This document shows positions 7,994 through 16,139 of a stretch of 64,000 bases of DNA, one piece after another. Below the pieces are notes generated by a model, which was given only the letters and a program-made list of their open reading frames with translations, made no database searches and was not told the origin of the DNA. This stretch comes from Streptomyces sp. NBRC 109706 (GTDB taxonomy: Bacteria > Actinomycetota > Actinomycetes > Streptomycetales > Streptomycetaceae). Made by a program: the position numbers and the translations under genes. Position 1 is the first letter of the stretch. Each line of letters starts with the position of its first letter. The stretch covers positions 124,001 through 188,000 of the forward strand of contig NZ_BBOM01000011.1 in the NCBI RefSeq assembly GCF_000974485.1, in the 5' to 3' direction.

Positions 7994-8064
7994 AGGTGGA
8001 GACGGGATTTGAACCCGTGTAGACGGCTTTGCAGGCCGTTGCCTCGCCTCTCGGCCACTCCACC
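7994..8064 (-). tRNA. tRNA-Cys (anticodon GCA)
   Basis: Acceptor GGTGGAG/CTCCACC with discriminator U, as expected for Cys. The anticodon arm reads ACGGC-CTGCAAA-GCCGT (anticodon GCA) and the T-arm has GGTTCAAATCC. Only one base separates it from the next tRNA. Confidence 0.95.
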
Positions 8065-8087
8065 GGATGAGGGCATGGCCCTCTTCG

Positions 8088-8160
8088 AGCGGACGACGAG
8101 ATTCGAACTCGCGACCTCCACCTTGGCAAGGTGATGCTCTACCAACTGAGCTACGTCCGC
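8088..8160 (-). tRNA. tRNA-Gly (anticodon GCC)
   Basis: Acceptor GCGGACG/CGTCCGC with discriminator U; anticodon arm CACCT-TGCCAAG-GTG pattern with anticodon GCC; T-arm GAGTTCGAATCTC. It is the first gene of the operon, which runs Gly-Cys-Val-Val on the minus strand. Confidence 0.95.
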
Positions 8161-8202
8161 AGTTGTCCTCGGGCCCTTTGTCGTGGCCCGGCGACGTCAT
8201 GA

Positions 8203-8231
8203 ACTCTAGCGGATTCAACGGCCAGCTCAAA
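8203..8231 (-). promoter_or_regulatory. Promoter of the Gly-Cys-Val-Val tRNA operon
   Basis: On the minus strand TTGAGC (8231-8226) and TAGAGT (8208-8203) are separated by 17 bases. The start site would fall about 35 bases before the tRNA-Gly 5' end. Confidence 0.5.
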
Positions 8232-8255
8232 CTCACCTTCCGCTGAGCACCCCTC

Positions 8256-8268
8256 TAGACTCGCACAG
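8256..8268 (+). promoter_or_regulatory. -10 box of a leaderless pabB promoter
   Basis: TAGACT ends seven bases before the GTG start of pabB, and there is no Shine-Dalgarno sequence, so transcription probably begins at or next to the GTG. No good -35 box is seen. This box sits close to the oppositely directed tRNA promoter. Confidence 0.5.
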
Positions 8269-9348
8269 GTGCACGAACAACCTGCGCTTGCCCGATTCGG
8301 TGGGCTGGTGGCCACCGACCTGATCGATGTCACCGACGACCCCGAGGCCCTTGACTCCCGGGGGTGGTGGGCGGTCGCCGCCGACTTCGACGGCCGGCTG
8401 GTCTGCGCCAGGTTCGCCACCCTGCGGCCGGCCCCGCGTCCGGCCGGCCCCGAGCCGGCCTGGCACGGCCCCGCCCCCGACGGCTGGACCAGTTCCCTGG
8501 ACCGGGCCGGCTATCTGGCCGGCGTCGAGGAGATCCGCCGCCGCATCGCGGCCGGCGACGTCTACCAGGTCAACCTCTGCCGGGTGTTGTCCGCCCCGCT
8601 GCCGGACCCGGCCGCCGACATCGACGCGTTGCGCGCCCGGCTCGCCAGCCGGCACCCGGCGCGCTACGCCGGCTCGATCCGGCTCCCCGCGCACGACACC
8701 GAGATCGCCACCGCCTCACCGGAGTTGTTCCTGCGCCGGGTCGGCGGCACGGTCGAGTCCGGGCCCATCAAGGGCACCGCCCGCACCCCCGAGGCGCTGC
8801 TGCCCAAGGACCGGGCCGAGAACGTGATGATCGTCGACCTGGTCCGCAACGACCTCGGCGCGGTCTGCGTCCCGGGCTCCGTCACCGTTCCCGAGCTGTG
8901 CGTCGTCGAGAGCTATCCGGGCCTGGTCCACCTGGTCTCCACCGTCAGCGGCGAACTCGCCGCCGACGCCGGCTGGCCCGAACTGCTCACCCACGCCTTC
9001 CCGCCCGGGTCGGTCACCGGCGCCCCCAAGTCCAGCGCGCTGGCCGTCATCGACGAGCTGGAGCCGGCGCCCCGCGGCCCCTACTGCGGCGCGATCGGCT
9101 GGGTGGACGCCGACCGGCGGGTGGGGGAGTTGGCCGTCGGCATCCGCACCTTCTGGATCGACCGGACCGGCGGCCGCCCCCGGCTCCGCTTCGGCGCGGG
9201 CGCCGGCATCACCTGGGACTCGCGACCCGAGGGCGAGTGGGCCGAGACGGTACTGAAGGCCGAACGGCTCCTTGGGGTAGCGTCCGCTGGGGAACAGCAC
9301 AGCACCAAGAGAAGGAGCCGAGATGGCGCTGATCTGGCTGGACGGTGA
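8269..9348 (+). CDS. pabB: Aminodeoxychorismate synthase component I (chorismate-binding enzyme)
   Basis: A 359-residue chorismate-binding protein. The core runs from LDRAGYLAGVEEIRRRIAAG (near residue 78) to LKAERLLG. The key segment is PIKGTART: Lys at this position is the hallmark of PabB, whereas anthranilate synthase has PIAGT. Other family blocks are ENVMIVDLVRNDLG, SVTGAPK and YCGAIGW. The enzyme aminates chorismate with ammonia from a glutaminase (PabA), which is not encoded in this window. It is shorter than E. coli PabB (453), lacking much of the N-terminal domain. The 3' end overlaps pabC by 26 bases, so the two folate genes are coupled. Confidence 0.88.
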   Translation: MHEQPALARFGGLVATDLIDVTDDPEALDSRGWWAVAADFDGRLVCARFATLRPAPRPAGPEPAWHGPAPDGWTSSLDRAGYLAGVEEIRRRIAAGDVYQVNLCRVLSAPLPDPAADIDALRARLASRHPARYAGSIRLPAHDTEIATASPELFLRRVGGTVESGPIKGTARTPEALLPKDRAENVMIVDLVRNDLGAVCVPGSVTVPELCVVESYPGLVHLVSTVSGELAADAGWPELLTHAFPPGSVTGAPKSSALAVIDELEPAPRGPYCGAIGWVDADRRVGELAVGIRTFWIDRTGGRPRLRFGAGAGITWDSRPEGEWAETVLKAERLLGVASAGEQHSTKRRSRDGADLAGR

Positions 9349-10147
9349 GTTGCGCGACGCCGACAGCGCGCGGGTCTCCGTCTTCGACCACGGACTCACC
9401 GTGGGCGACGGGGTGTTCGAGACGCTCAAGACCGAAAGGGGCCGCCCCTTCGCGTTGAGCCGCCACCTCGACCGGCTGGCCGTCTCCGCCGCCGGCCTCG
9501 GACTTCCCGAGCCCGACCGGGACGAGGTGCGCCGCGCCGCGCGGGCGGTGCTCGACGCCGTCCCGCTGGAACGCGGCCGGCTGCGCGTCACCTACACCGG
9601 CGGGCAGGCGCCGCTCGGCTCGGACCGGGGCGAGGGCAAGCCCACGCTGGTGGTGGCCCACGGCGAGGCCAAGGCCCCGCCGGCCAGCACCTCGGTGATC
9701 ACCGTCCCCTGGACCCGCAACGAACGCGGCGCCCTCGCGGGACTGAAGAGCACCTCCTACGCGGAGAACGTCATCGCGCTGGCCAGGGCCCGTCAACAGG
9801 CCGCCTCGGAAGCCCTGTTCGGGAACAACGCCGGGCAGCTGTGCGAGGGCACCGGGACCAATGTCTTCGTGGTGCTGGACGGCCAGCTGCACACCCCGCC
9901 GCTCTCCGCCGGCTGCCTCGCCGGCATCACCCGGGCCCTGGTGGTGGAGTGGTCGGGCGCAAAGGAGACCGAGCTGCCGATGGACTGCCTGGGATGGGCC
10001 GACGAGGTCTTCCTCACATCGAGCACCAGGGACGTGCAGGCGGTGCGCCGCGTCGACGACCGCGAACTTCCGGAAGCCCCCGGCCCGGTGACCGCCGAGG
10101 CGCTTCGCGTCTTCCGGGCCAACGCCGCCGCCGACATCGACCCGTGA
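9323..10147 (+). CDS. pabC: Aminodeoxychorismate lyase / class IV aminotransferase
   Basis: A 274-residue PLP fold-type IV protein. Visible: VSVFDHGLTVGDGVFETLKT at the N-terminus (positions ~18-37), the Schiff-base Lys in GLKSTSYAENV (~residue 140), and cofactor-phosphate contacts in CEGTGTNVFVV and CLAGITRALVV. In the folate branch it cleaves aminodeoxychorismate to p-aminobenzoate and pyruvate. The family also includes branched-chain and D-amino-acid aminotransferases; the pabB overlap is the main reason for the lyase call. The ATG follows AAGGAG by five bases, inside the end of pabB. Confidence 0.85.
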   Translation: MALIWLDGELRDADSARVSVFDHGLTVGDGVFETLKTERGRPFALSRHLDRLAVSAAGLGLPEPDRDEVRRAARAVLDAVPLERGRLRVTYTGGQAPLGSDRGEGKPTLVVAHGEAKAPPASTSVITVPWTRNERGALAGLKSTSYAENVIALARARQQAASEALFGNNAGQLCEGTGTNVFVVLDGQLHTPPLSAGCLAGITRALVVEWSGAKETELPMDCLGWADEVFLTSSTRDVQAVRRVDDRELPEAPGPVTAEALRVFRANAAADIDP

Positions 10148-10232
10148 CGGGTGACGCCACCGTCCGGTGCCGGGTGCCAAGCGCACCGCGCCGGGCGGGG
10201 AAAACGCCGCGCGGCTGGGTAGGGATCCGCCG

Positions 10233-11075
10233 ATGACCACCACGTTGCGCCCCACGGGACCCGAGGAGCGCGCCGAGGACGGGGGCCGTCGCCGATCGTT
10301 CGCGATCGCCGACAACGGCCGCCCGGTCGGCGCGCTCACGCTGGCCACGGACAGCCGCTTCGCCCACCGGGCGGGGCGGTTGCTCGACCTCACGGTCGAG
10401 CCGGCCGAACGTCGACGCGGCCGGGGCACGGTCGCCGTGCTCGCCGCCGAGGAGGTGCTGCGCGGCTGGGGCTGCGGCCAGGCCGACGCCACCGTCGACG
10501 CCGGCGCCGAGGATGTGCTGCGGCTCGCCACCGCGCTCGGCTACCAGCCCAGCGGCCGCCTCCTGACCAGGGAGTTGACGAAGCGGCCCGCCCCGCTGCC
10601 GGCCGGCAGCTCCGCCCGCCCCATGACCGAGGCCGAGTTCGACGGCTGGCTGGCGGAGGAGCGCGCCGGCTACGCCCGGTCCTGGGTGGCGCGCGGGGTG
10701 CCGGAGCAGTGGGCGGCCTTCCGGGCCGACACCGATGTGACCGCCGCGCTCGCCGACGGCCTGGACAGCGCCGGCGCGGTGCTCCGCGTCCTGGAACACG
10801 ACGGCACCCCGGTGGGCAGCTGCTGGCTGGATCTCGGCCGCACCCCCGAGGAGGTCAAACGGGGGCCGATGCTGCTCGGCGTGCGGGTCGCGGAGGAACA
10901 CCGGGGGCACGGCCACGGCCGCACCCTGCTGGGCGTCGCCGAACGCCTCGCCGTCGAGAGCGGCACCGGCCGGCTCACCCTGCATGTCTTCGCCGGCAAT
11001 GTGCCCGCCTCCCGGCTCTATGCCTCCCTCGGCTACCGCCCGGTCCGGCTGCACCTCACCAAACCCCTGAAGTGA
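10233..11075 (+). CDS. Tandem GNAT-family acetyltransferase
   Basis: A 280-residue protein with two GNAT-like halves. The N-terminal half has a degenerate acetyl-CoA loop (LTVEPAERRRGRGTVAVLAAEE); the C-terminal half has a good one (GVRVAEEHRGHGHGRTLLGVAE) followed by VFAGNVPASRLYASLGYRP, the classic GNAT C-terminal strand and Tyr. Only the second half is likely to be catalytic. The acceptor is unknown. I start at the ATG at 10233 rather than 10167 because the extra 22 residues look like non-coding composition. It follows pabC by 85 bases and may be cotranscribed. Confidence 0.75.
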   Translation: MTTTLRPTGPEERAEDGGRRRSFAIADNGRPVGALTLATDSRFAHRAGRLLDLTVEPAERRRGRGTVAVLAAEEVLRGWGCGQADATVDAGAEDVLRLATALGYQPSGRLLTRELTKRPAPLPAGSSARPMTEAEFDGWLAEERAGYARSWVARGVPEQWAAFRADTDVTAALADGLDSAGAVLRVLEHDGTPVGSCWLDLGRTPEEVKRGPMLLGVRVAEEHRGHGHGRTLLGVAERLAVESGTGRLTLHVFAGNVPASRLYASLGYRPVRLHLTKPLK

Positions 11076-11167
11076 CGGGCGCCCCCGCCCGGCGGACCAT
11101 CCGGCGTTCGCCAGTCCATGGGAGCCCCCGCCCGCCCCCGGCGGGCGCAACTCCGCCCCCGCCCGCT

Positions 11168-11289
11168 CGGCGTAGGGCCCCGCTCGGGCCCGCAGCGGGC
11201 CCGTCCGGCGGGGGAGGATTTCGCCCGCCACCCGCCCGGTGGGGGATGCCGCTCGCGCCTGCCCGGCGTAGGGCCCCGCTCAGGCCCGC
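11168..11289. repeat. Pair of 26-base direct repeats
   Basis: CGGCGTAGGGCCCCGCTC followed by (G/A)GGCCCGC occurs at 11168-11193 and 11264-11289 with one difference. The second copy runs over the stop codon of the thioredoxin-fold gene. The 200-base GC-rich stretch around it holds no gene. Confidence 0.7.
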
Positions 11290-11789
11290 CGCGCGAGCAG
11301 CCGTTCGACGATCTCGGCGATCCGCTCGCGCAGCCCGGCCTGGCTCCGGCCGCCGTCCAGCCGCTCGCCGTCGATCAGATAGGTGGGTGTGCCGGTGACA
11401 CCCAGCGCCTTGCCCTCGGCGTGGTCGGCGTCCACCGCCAGCAGATGACGCCCGTCGATCAGCGCCGTCTCCACCTCGTCCGCGTCCAGCCCGGTCTCGC
11501 GGGCCACCGCGAGCAGCTCCGCCTCGCCCCGCCTGGTCACCGCCCCGGTCCTGGCCAGCACCGCCGTCCAGTAGGCGTCGCCCCGCCCCTGCGCGTACGC
11601 CTCCTCGGCGGCCTGCGCGGCGGCCAGCGCGTGCTGGTGGCCCGGCAGCGGGAAGTGCCGGCGCCTGATCTCCAGCGCGGGGCCGAAACGTTCGGCCAGG
11701 GCCCGCAGATCGTCCTCCGCCCGGTGACAGTCGGGACACTGGAGGTCGCACCACACGTCCAGCACGGCGGCAGGGGTCGTCTCGTTCAT
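11280..11789 (-). CDS. DsbA-family thioredoxin-fold oxidoreductase
   Basis: A 169-residue protein with a CPDC redox pair at residues 18-21 right after the first beta strand (VLDVWCDLQCPDC), an all-helical insertion, and GVTGTPTYLIDG with the cis-Pro loop expected opposite the active site. It has no signal peptide, so it resembles cytoplasmic FrnE-like or 2-hydroxychromene isomerase-like members of the DsbA clan rather than a secreted oxidase. The ATG at 11789 is chosen because the fold begins there; a much longer frame upstream runs into intergenic sequence. It is divergent from the membrane-protein gene at 11893. Confidence 0.82.
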   Translation of the reverse strand: MNETTPAAVLDVWCDLQCPDCHRAEDDLRALAERFGPALEIRRRHFPLPGHQHALAAAQAAEEAYAQGRGDAYWTAVLARTGAVTRRGEAELLAVARETGLDADEVETALIDGRHLLAVDADHAEGKALGVTGTPTYLIDGERLDGGRSQAGLRERIAEIVERLLARRA

Positions 11790-11892
11790 GGCCGACAGTC
11801 TTCCATCCGGTTCGTGGGGGTCGACCCCGAGATCTCCCTGATCCCGGCGTCCGACGCTGGCCTCAGCGGCGCGGGCGCGGCACCATGGACAG

Positions 11893-12315
11893 ATGTTGAC
11901 TGGCATCGCATGTACCTTGCTGTCCGCTGCCGGCCTGGGCATCTCGCTGCTGGTGGCCAAGCGCCGCCGGTATGCCGCCGCGATGCGGCTGGCCGCGGTT
12001 TCGCTGGTGCCGGTGGGCCTGGCGATGACCGGCATCCTGCGTCTGATCATCAATATGACGTTCAACCCGGTGGCCTGGGCGGGCGTGGGGGTGCTGGGCT
12101 TCGCCCTCCTGCTCTTCCTCTCGGCCCGGCTGGCCGACCGGGGCGGCCGTGACGAGCCGGCGGCCGAGCCCTCCACCCCGGCCGTCACCGCCAAGGGCGC
12201 GAGCAAGCCGGCCCTGCCGGCAGCGGGCCGCAAGGGCACCAAAGCCGCCGGCGGCGCGGGTGCGGCGGACGACTTCTCCGATATCGAGGCCATCCTGAAG
12301 AAGCACGGCATCTAG
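11893..12315 (+). CDS. Conserved small membrane protein, 140 residues, function unknown
   Basis: Three hydrophobic segments are predicted: residues ~3-22, ~32-53 and ~59-80 (WAGVGVLGFALLLFLSARLAD). The soluble C-terminal half is Ala/Lys/Pro-rich and ends in a short amphipathic segment, DDFSDIEAILKKHGI. I do not recognise a named family. The C-terminal helix looks like a docking peptide, which is inference. It stands between a divergent DsbA-like gene and another small membrane gene. Confidence 0.7.
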   Translation: MLTGIACTLLSAAGLGISLLVAKRRRYAAAMRLAAVSLVPVGLAMTGILRLIINMTFNPVAWAGVGVLGFALLLFLSARLADRGGRDEPAAEPSTPAVTAKGASKPALPAAGRKGTKAAGGAGAADDFSDIEAILKKHGI

Positions 12316-12439
12316 AGCCGCGCCAGAGACAGGCCCTAGCACAGGCCGGGGCGCCCGTGTGGGCAAAACGGGGAATTGCCGCGCGAAGGAGACCTGTTGA
12401 TCGCGCGGGCGGCGCCCGCTGCGTCATGATCACCGCGTC

Positions 12440-12649
12440 ATGGCCCATATCACCGGGGAGCACGCTCCCGAATCCGTCGCCCCGCCCACCCCCGAACCCC
12501 AGGCCGAGGTGGGCGCGGAGCACCCCGCGGGGGACACCGAGCCGAGGGGCTGCCTCTTCGCCGTCTCCCAGCCGCCGCTGATGCTCTTCCTCGCCTTCAT
12601 CGGCGCGCTGCTGCTGATCGCGGGGGTGCATGACCAGTTCTGGCTCTGA
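12440..12649 (+). CDS. Small membrane protein, 69 residues, function unknown
   Basis: The first ~40 residues are Pro/Glu-rich (EHAPESVAPPTPEPQAEV), then one hydrophobic helix (LMLFLAFIGALLLIAGV) and a short HDQFWL tail. No Shine-Dalgarno sequence precedes the ATG; a CATGAT stretch nine bases upstream could be a -10 for a leaderless message. A very strong hairpin follows immediately, which supports a real transcription unit ending here. Confidence 0.6.
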   Translation: MAHITGEHAPESVAPPTPEPQAEVGAEHPAGDTEPRGCLFAVSQPPLMLFLAFIGALLLIAGVHDQFWL

Positions 12650-12665
12650 GAGCGCGCCCCGGCGG

Positions 12666-12712
12666 CACACCACGGCGCCGTCGCGAGGGAATCGCGACGG
12701 CGCCGTGGTGTG
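12666..12712. terminator. Very stable bidirectional terminator
   Basis: A perfect 21-bp stem (12666-12686 with 12692-12712) with a 5-base loop sits between the convergent small membrane gene and ssgB. Confidence 0.85.
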
Positions 12713-12776
12713 TGGGGGTCAGCGCCGGTCCCGCACCGTCGCCCCGAGTCAGACGGTGGGAGGGACCGGCGGGTCG

Positions 12777-13190
12777 TCAGCTCTCGGCGAGAATGTGCGA
12801 GAGTTCCGTATCGAGGTCGAAATGTCGATGCTCGGTACCCGGGGGCACGGCGGCATCGGTCCGCTTGAGGAATGATTCCAGGGCTCGGGCCGGGGCCTCC
12901 AGCAGCGCCTCCCCCTCCGGGGAACTGAGGGCGATGCAGACGACTCCCTGACCATGGCTGCGGGAGGGCCAGACCCGGACATCTCCCGTTCCCGTAGGGC
13001 GGTGAAGCCCTTCGGCCAACAGGTCACGGGCAAAAACCCACTCGACGGTTTCTTCGGCTCCGGTGTGAAATGTGGCGTGTACGGCGTAGGGGTCCGCCGT
13101 GTCATACCGCAGCCCCGCGGGTACAGGTAGTGAGGACTCGCTCGATACGACGAGGCGCAGGTGCAGCTCGCAGCTGACCGTGGTGTTCAT
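12777..13190 (-). CDS. ssgB: Sporulation/cell-division activator SsgB (SALP family)
   Basis: The 137-residue product is immediately recognisable as SsgB: it begins MNTTVSCELHLRLVV, contains DPYAVHATFHTG and VWVPSR-type core segments, and ends ELSHILAES. SsgB is restricted to morphologically complex actinomycetes and, from work in S. coelicolor, recruits FtsZ to future sporulation septa together with SsgA. This is the best taxonomic marker in the window. The start is the conserved ATG at 13190. The frame is open further upstream to an ATG at 13289 with a purine-rich sequence just before it, but a likely promoter (GGGTAT) lies between the two. Confidence 0.96.
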   Translation of the reverse strand: MNTTVSCELHLRLVVSSESSLPVPAGLRYDTADPYAVHATFHTGAEETVEWVFARDLLAEGLHRPTGTGDVRVWPSRSHGQGVVCIALSSPEGEALLEAPARALESFLKRTDAAVPPGTEHRHFDLDTELSHILAES

Positions 13191-13256
13191 AAGCGCCAGG
13201 GCCTTTCGCTCAGTGTGCGCTCGGGGATTCGCACGTCGGCCAAATCGAGATGCCAC

Positions 13257-13262
13257 ATACCC
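13257..13262 (-). promoter_or_regulatory. Possible sigma-B/H-type -10 box for ssgB
   Basis: GGGTAT on the minus strand lies about 67 bases before the ssgB ATG; GTTT follows the usual -35 sequence but is only nine bases away, not 14-16. ssgB of S. coelicolor is reported to be driven by the stress sigma factor SigH, which reads GTTT-N14/16-GGGTA(T/C). The match here is partial. Confidence 0.35.
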
Positions 13263-13352
13263 GTCGGTTGTAAACCAGTCTGCCCGCATTGCTCCCTTTA
13301 ACGTCATTCCAATGGTGGAGCTCTGATAGGGCCCGGAGTGAAGAGGAAGGGT

Positions 13353-13820
13353 ATGTCCCACCCCTGGTGGACCCGTTACCAATTCGGGGGTGTCTGGCGT
13401 GTCGCGGCGCCGTCCGCCGAGATCTTCGCGGTGCTCGACGAACCGGAGGGCTATCCGCACTGGTGGCCCCAGATCCGCGCGGTGCGACGCACCGGTGTCG
13501 ACCACGGCCTGGTCACCATCCGCTCGGTGCTGCCGTTCGAACTGCGGGTGGGGGTGCGCAGGGGGCGGTGCGATCCGGCGACGGGGCGGCTTGAGGTGCT
13601 GCTGTCCGGCGATCTGGAGGGCGCGCTGCGCTGGTCGCTCTTCCCCGACGGCCGCCGCACGCTCGTCGTCCACGCCCAGGACTGTGTGCTGACGGCGGCG
13701 GTGCCGCTGAGGTTCGGCCCGCCCGCCAGGCCGGTGCTGCGGGCCAACCACGCCGCGATGACCCGGTCGGGGGAGCGTGGCCTGCGGGCCTGTCTGGAAG
13801 GGGATTTGGACGTCGGCTGA
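13353..13820 (+). CDS. SRPBCC-fold protein (polyketide cyclase/dehydrase-like)
   Basis: A 155-residue protein with the START/SRPBCC pattern: a first strand and helix (WRVAAPSAEIFAVLDEPEGYPHWWPQIRAV), then alternating strands and a final long helix (VLRANHAAMTRSGERGLRACL). Members bind hydrophobic ligands in a helix-grip cavity; no ligand can be named. The ATG at 13353 follows GAGG by six bases and is better than the in-frame GTG at 13338. It is divergent from ssgB and lies just before a tRNA gene, whose promoter overlaps the end of this coding sequence. Confidence 0.75.
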   Translation: MSHPWWTRYQFGGVWRVAAPSAEIFAVLDEPEGYPHWWPQIRAVRRTGVDHGLVTIRSVLPFELRVGVRRGRCDPATGRLEVLLSGDLEGALRWSLFPDGRRTLVVHAQDCVLTAAVPLRFGPPARPVLRANHAAMTRSGERGLRACLEGDLDVG

Positions 13821-13835
13821 CCTGCCCTGTATGGT
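13806..13835 (+). promoter_or_regulatory. Promoter of tRNA-Val(CAC)
   Basis: TTGGAC (13806-13811) and TATGGT (13830-13835) are 18 bases apart, close to the housekeeping consensus, and lie about 28 bases before the tRNA. The -35 box is inside the end of the preceding gene. Confidence 0.6.
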
Positions 13836-13862
13836 TCTTCACGTGCCGCAGAGCACAACACC

Positions 13863-13934
13863 GGGCGATTAGCTCAGTGGGAGAGCGCTTCGTTCACACC
13901 GAAGAGGTCACTGGTTCGAACCCAGTATCGCCCA
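13863..13934 (+). tRNA. tRNA-Val (anticodon CAC)
   Basis: Acceptor GGGCGAT/ATCGCCC with discriminator A, D-arm TAGCTCAG, anticodon arm CTTCG-TTCACAC-CGAAG (anticodon CAC), T-arm GGTTCGAACCC. CCA is not encoded. Confidence 0.95.
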
Positions 13935-13941
13935 CCCCGGG

Positions 13942-13974
13942 AAGGCCGGTTCGTCGTTCAGGCGGGCCGGTCTT
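13942..13974 (+). terminator. Terminator after tRNA-Val
   Basis: AAGGCCGG pairs with CCGGTCTT (8 bp, one G-U) around a 17-base loop and is followed by TTT. Confidence 0.5.
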
Positions 13975-14085
13975 TCGCTGTGTCGGGCCACGATGCCGGG
14001 TGCGCGACGCCCCCGGTGCGCTCGGTACGATGCGGCGGTGCGCAGCGCTCGCTGCCCTTCCCCCGGCAAGAGTCAGGAGAGACCG

Positions 14086-16065
14086 GTGTCAGACGTCCGT
14101 GTGATCATCCAACGCGATTCCGAGCGGGAAGAGCGCGTGGTGACGACGGGCACGACGGCCGCCGCGCTCTTCGAGGGCGAGCGTTCCGTGGTGGCCGCCA
14201 GGATCGGTGGCGAACTCCGCGATCTCACGCACCCGCTGGCCGACGGGGACGAGGTCGAGCCGGTCGAGCTGACCTCGCCCGACGGCCTCGACATCCTGCG
14301 GCACTCCACCGCCCATGTGCTCGCCCAGGCCGTCCAGGAGCTGTACCCGGAGGCCAAGCTGGGCATCGGCCCGCCGATCAAGGACGGCTTCTACTACGAC
14401 TTCGATGTGCCGGCGCCCTTCCACCCGGAGGACCTGGGCCGCATCGAGAAGCAGATGCAGCGCATCCAGAAGCAGGGGCAGCGCTTTGTCCGCCGGGTGG
14501 TCGGCGACGACGAGGCCAGGGCTGAACTGGCGGCCGAGCCTTACAAGTTGGAGCTGATCGGGCTGAAGGGCGCGGCCGCCGAGTCGGCCGAGGGCGCGGA
14601 CGCCGAGGTGGGCGCCGGCGAGTTGACCATCTATGACAACGTGGACGCCAAGAGCGGCGAGCTGTGTTGGAAGGACCTCTGCCGCGGGCCTCACCTGCCG
14701 AACACCCGGCTGATTCCGGCGTTCAAGCTGATGCGTTCGGCCGCCGCCTACTGGCGCGGGAGCGAGCGCAATCCGCAGCTCCAGCGGATCTATGGCACCG
14801 CCTGGCCGACCAAGGACGAACTCAAGGCCCATCTGGCTTTTCTCGCCGAGGCCGAGAAGCGGGACCACCGTAAACTCGGCGCCGAACTCGACCTGTTCTC
14901 CATTCCGGAGGAGCTGGGCTCGGGGCTGGCCGTGTTCCATCCGAAGGGCGGCACGGTCCGCCGGGTGATGGAGGACTATTCGCGACGCCGTCACGAGGCC
15001 GCGGGGTACGAATTCGTCAACACCCCGCACATCAGCAAGCGAAAGCTGTTCGAGACCTCGGGGCATCTGCCGAACTATGCGGAGTCCATGTTCCCGCCCA
15101 TGGAATTCGAGGGGCAGGACTATTACCTCAAGGCCATGAACTGCCCGATGCACAACCTGATTTTCCGGGCGCGTGGCCGGTCGTATCGCGAATTGCCGCT
15201 GCGGCTGTTCGAGTTCGGCACGGTCTACCGCTACGAGAAGTCGGGCGTGGTGCACGGGCTCACCAGGGCCCGGGGGTTCACCCAGGACGACTCGCATATC
15301 TACTGCACCAAGGAGCAGATGCCGGACGAGCTGGACGGCCTGCTCACCTTTGTGCTCAACCTGCTGCGGGACTACGGCCTCGACGAGTTCTATCTGGAGC
15401 TGTCGACGCGGGGCGATTCGGACAAGTTCATCGGCGAGCCGGAGGAGTGGGCCGAGGCGACCGACGCGCTGCGTGAGGCGGCGGGCAAGCAGGGCCTGGA
15501 GCTGGTGATGGACCCGGGCGGCGCCGCCTACTACGGGCCCAAGATCTCGGTGCAGGCCAGGGACGCCATCGGCAGGACCTGGCAGATGTCCACCATCCAG
15601 GTGGACTTCCAACAGCCCAAGCGCTTCGATCTGGAGTACACGGCGGCCGACGGCAGCCGGCAGACCCCGGTGATGCTGCACCGGGCGCTCTTCGGCTCCA
15701 TCGAGCGGTTCTTCGCCGTGCTGCTGGAGCACTACGCGGGCGTCTTCCCGCCGTGGCTGGCCCCCGTCCAGGCGGTGGGCATCCCGATCGGCGACGGGCA
15801 CATCCCCTATCTCCAGGAGTTCGCCGCCGAGGCCAGGGCGGCCGGGCTGCGGATGGAGGTGGACGCCTCGTCGGACCGGATGCAGAAGAAGATCCGCAAC
15901 GCGCAGAAGTCCAAGGTCCCCTTCATGATCATCGCGGGTGACGACGATATCGCCGCCGGCGCCGTCAGCTTCCGCTACCGCGACGGCAGCCAGCGCAACG
16001 GCGTTCCGCGTGCCGAGGCGCTGCGGGAGATCGCCGAAGCGGTGGAGACCAGGGCCCAGGTCTGA
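14086..16065 (+). CDS. thrS: Threonyl-tRNA synthetase
   Basis: The 659-residue product has the family layout: TGS domain (residues 1-~65), the editing domain with [11 protein letters not shown], and the class II catalytic core, with zinc Cys in AMNCPMHN, motif 2 around [15 protein letters not shown] and RGFTQDDSH, and motif 3 near [13 protein letters not shown]. The anticodon-binding domain fills the last ~110 residues. It charges tRNA-Thr in the cytoplasm. The GTG at 14086 is chosen because AGGAGAG lies four bases before it; an upstream in-frame ATG has no ribosome site. I looked for a T-box leader in the ~110 bases before it and saw none. Confidence 0.97.
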   Translation: MSDVRVIIQRDSEREERVVTTGTTAAALFEGERSVVAARIGGELRDLTHPLADGDEVEPVELTSPDGLDILRHSTAHVLAQAVQELYPEAKLGIGPPIKDGFYYDFDVPAPFHPEDLGRIEKQMQRIQKQGQRFVRRVVGDDEARAELAAEPYKLELIGLKGAAAESAEGADAEVGAGELTIYDNVDAKSGELCWKDLCRGPHLPNTRLIPAFKLMRSAAAYWRGSERNPQLQRIYGTAWPTKDELKAHLAFLAEAEKRDHRKLGAELDLFSIPEELGSGLAVFHPKGGTVRRVMEDYSRRRHEAAGYEFVNTPHISKRKLFETSGHLPNYAESMFPPMEFEGQDYYLKAMNCPMHNLIFRARGRSYRELPLRLFEFGTVYRYEKSGVVHGLTRARGFTQDDSHIYCTKEQMPDELDGLLTFVLNLLRDYGLDEFYLELSTRGDSDKFIGEPEEWAEATDALREAAGKQGLELVMDPGGAAYYGPKISVQARDAIGRTWQMSTIQVDFQQPKRFDLEYTAADGSRQTPVMLHRALFGSIERFFAVLLEHYAGVFPPWLAPVQAVGIPIGDGHIPYLQEFAAEARAAGLRMEVDASSDRMQKKIRNAQKSKVPFMIIAGDDDIAAGAVSFRYRDGSQRNGVPRAEALREIAEAVETRAQV

Positions 16066-16126
16066 GGCCACCCTGGGCGCGGGTTCCGGGGGCCGCCCCG
16101 GGGCCCGCGACCGGCGTCCGACGCCA

Positions 16127-16139
16127 TATGCTGACCGGC
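16127..16139 (+). promoter_or_regulatory. -10 box of a leaderless promoter for the HIT gene
   Basis: TATGCT (16127-16132) lies seven bases before the ATG at 16140, with no Shine-Dalgarno sequence. This argues for 16140 rather than the in-frame ATG at 16128, which overlaps the box. Confidence 0.5.

Noticed and set aside
13191-13289. Longer SsgB starting at the upstream ATG
   Set aside because: SsgB is very conserved at 137 residues beginning MNTTVSCE; the purine-rich sequence is only two bases from the upstream ATG, too close for good initiation.
13935-14085. T-box riboswitch before thrS (also considered before alaS and hisS)
   Set aside because: No specifier loop or AGGGTGGNACCGCG-like T-box sequence is seen, and alaS and hisS overlap upstream genes.
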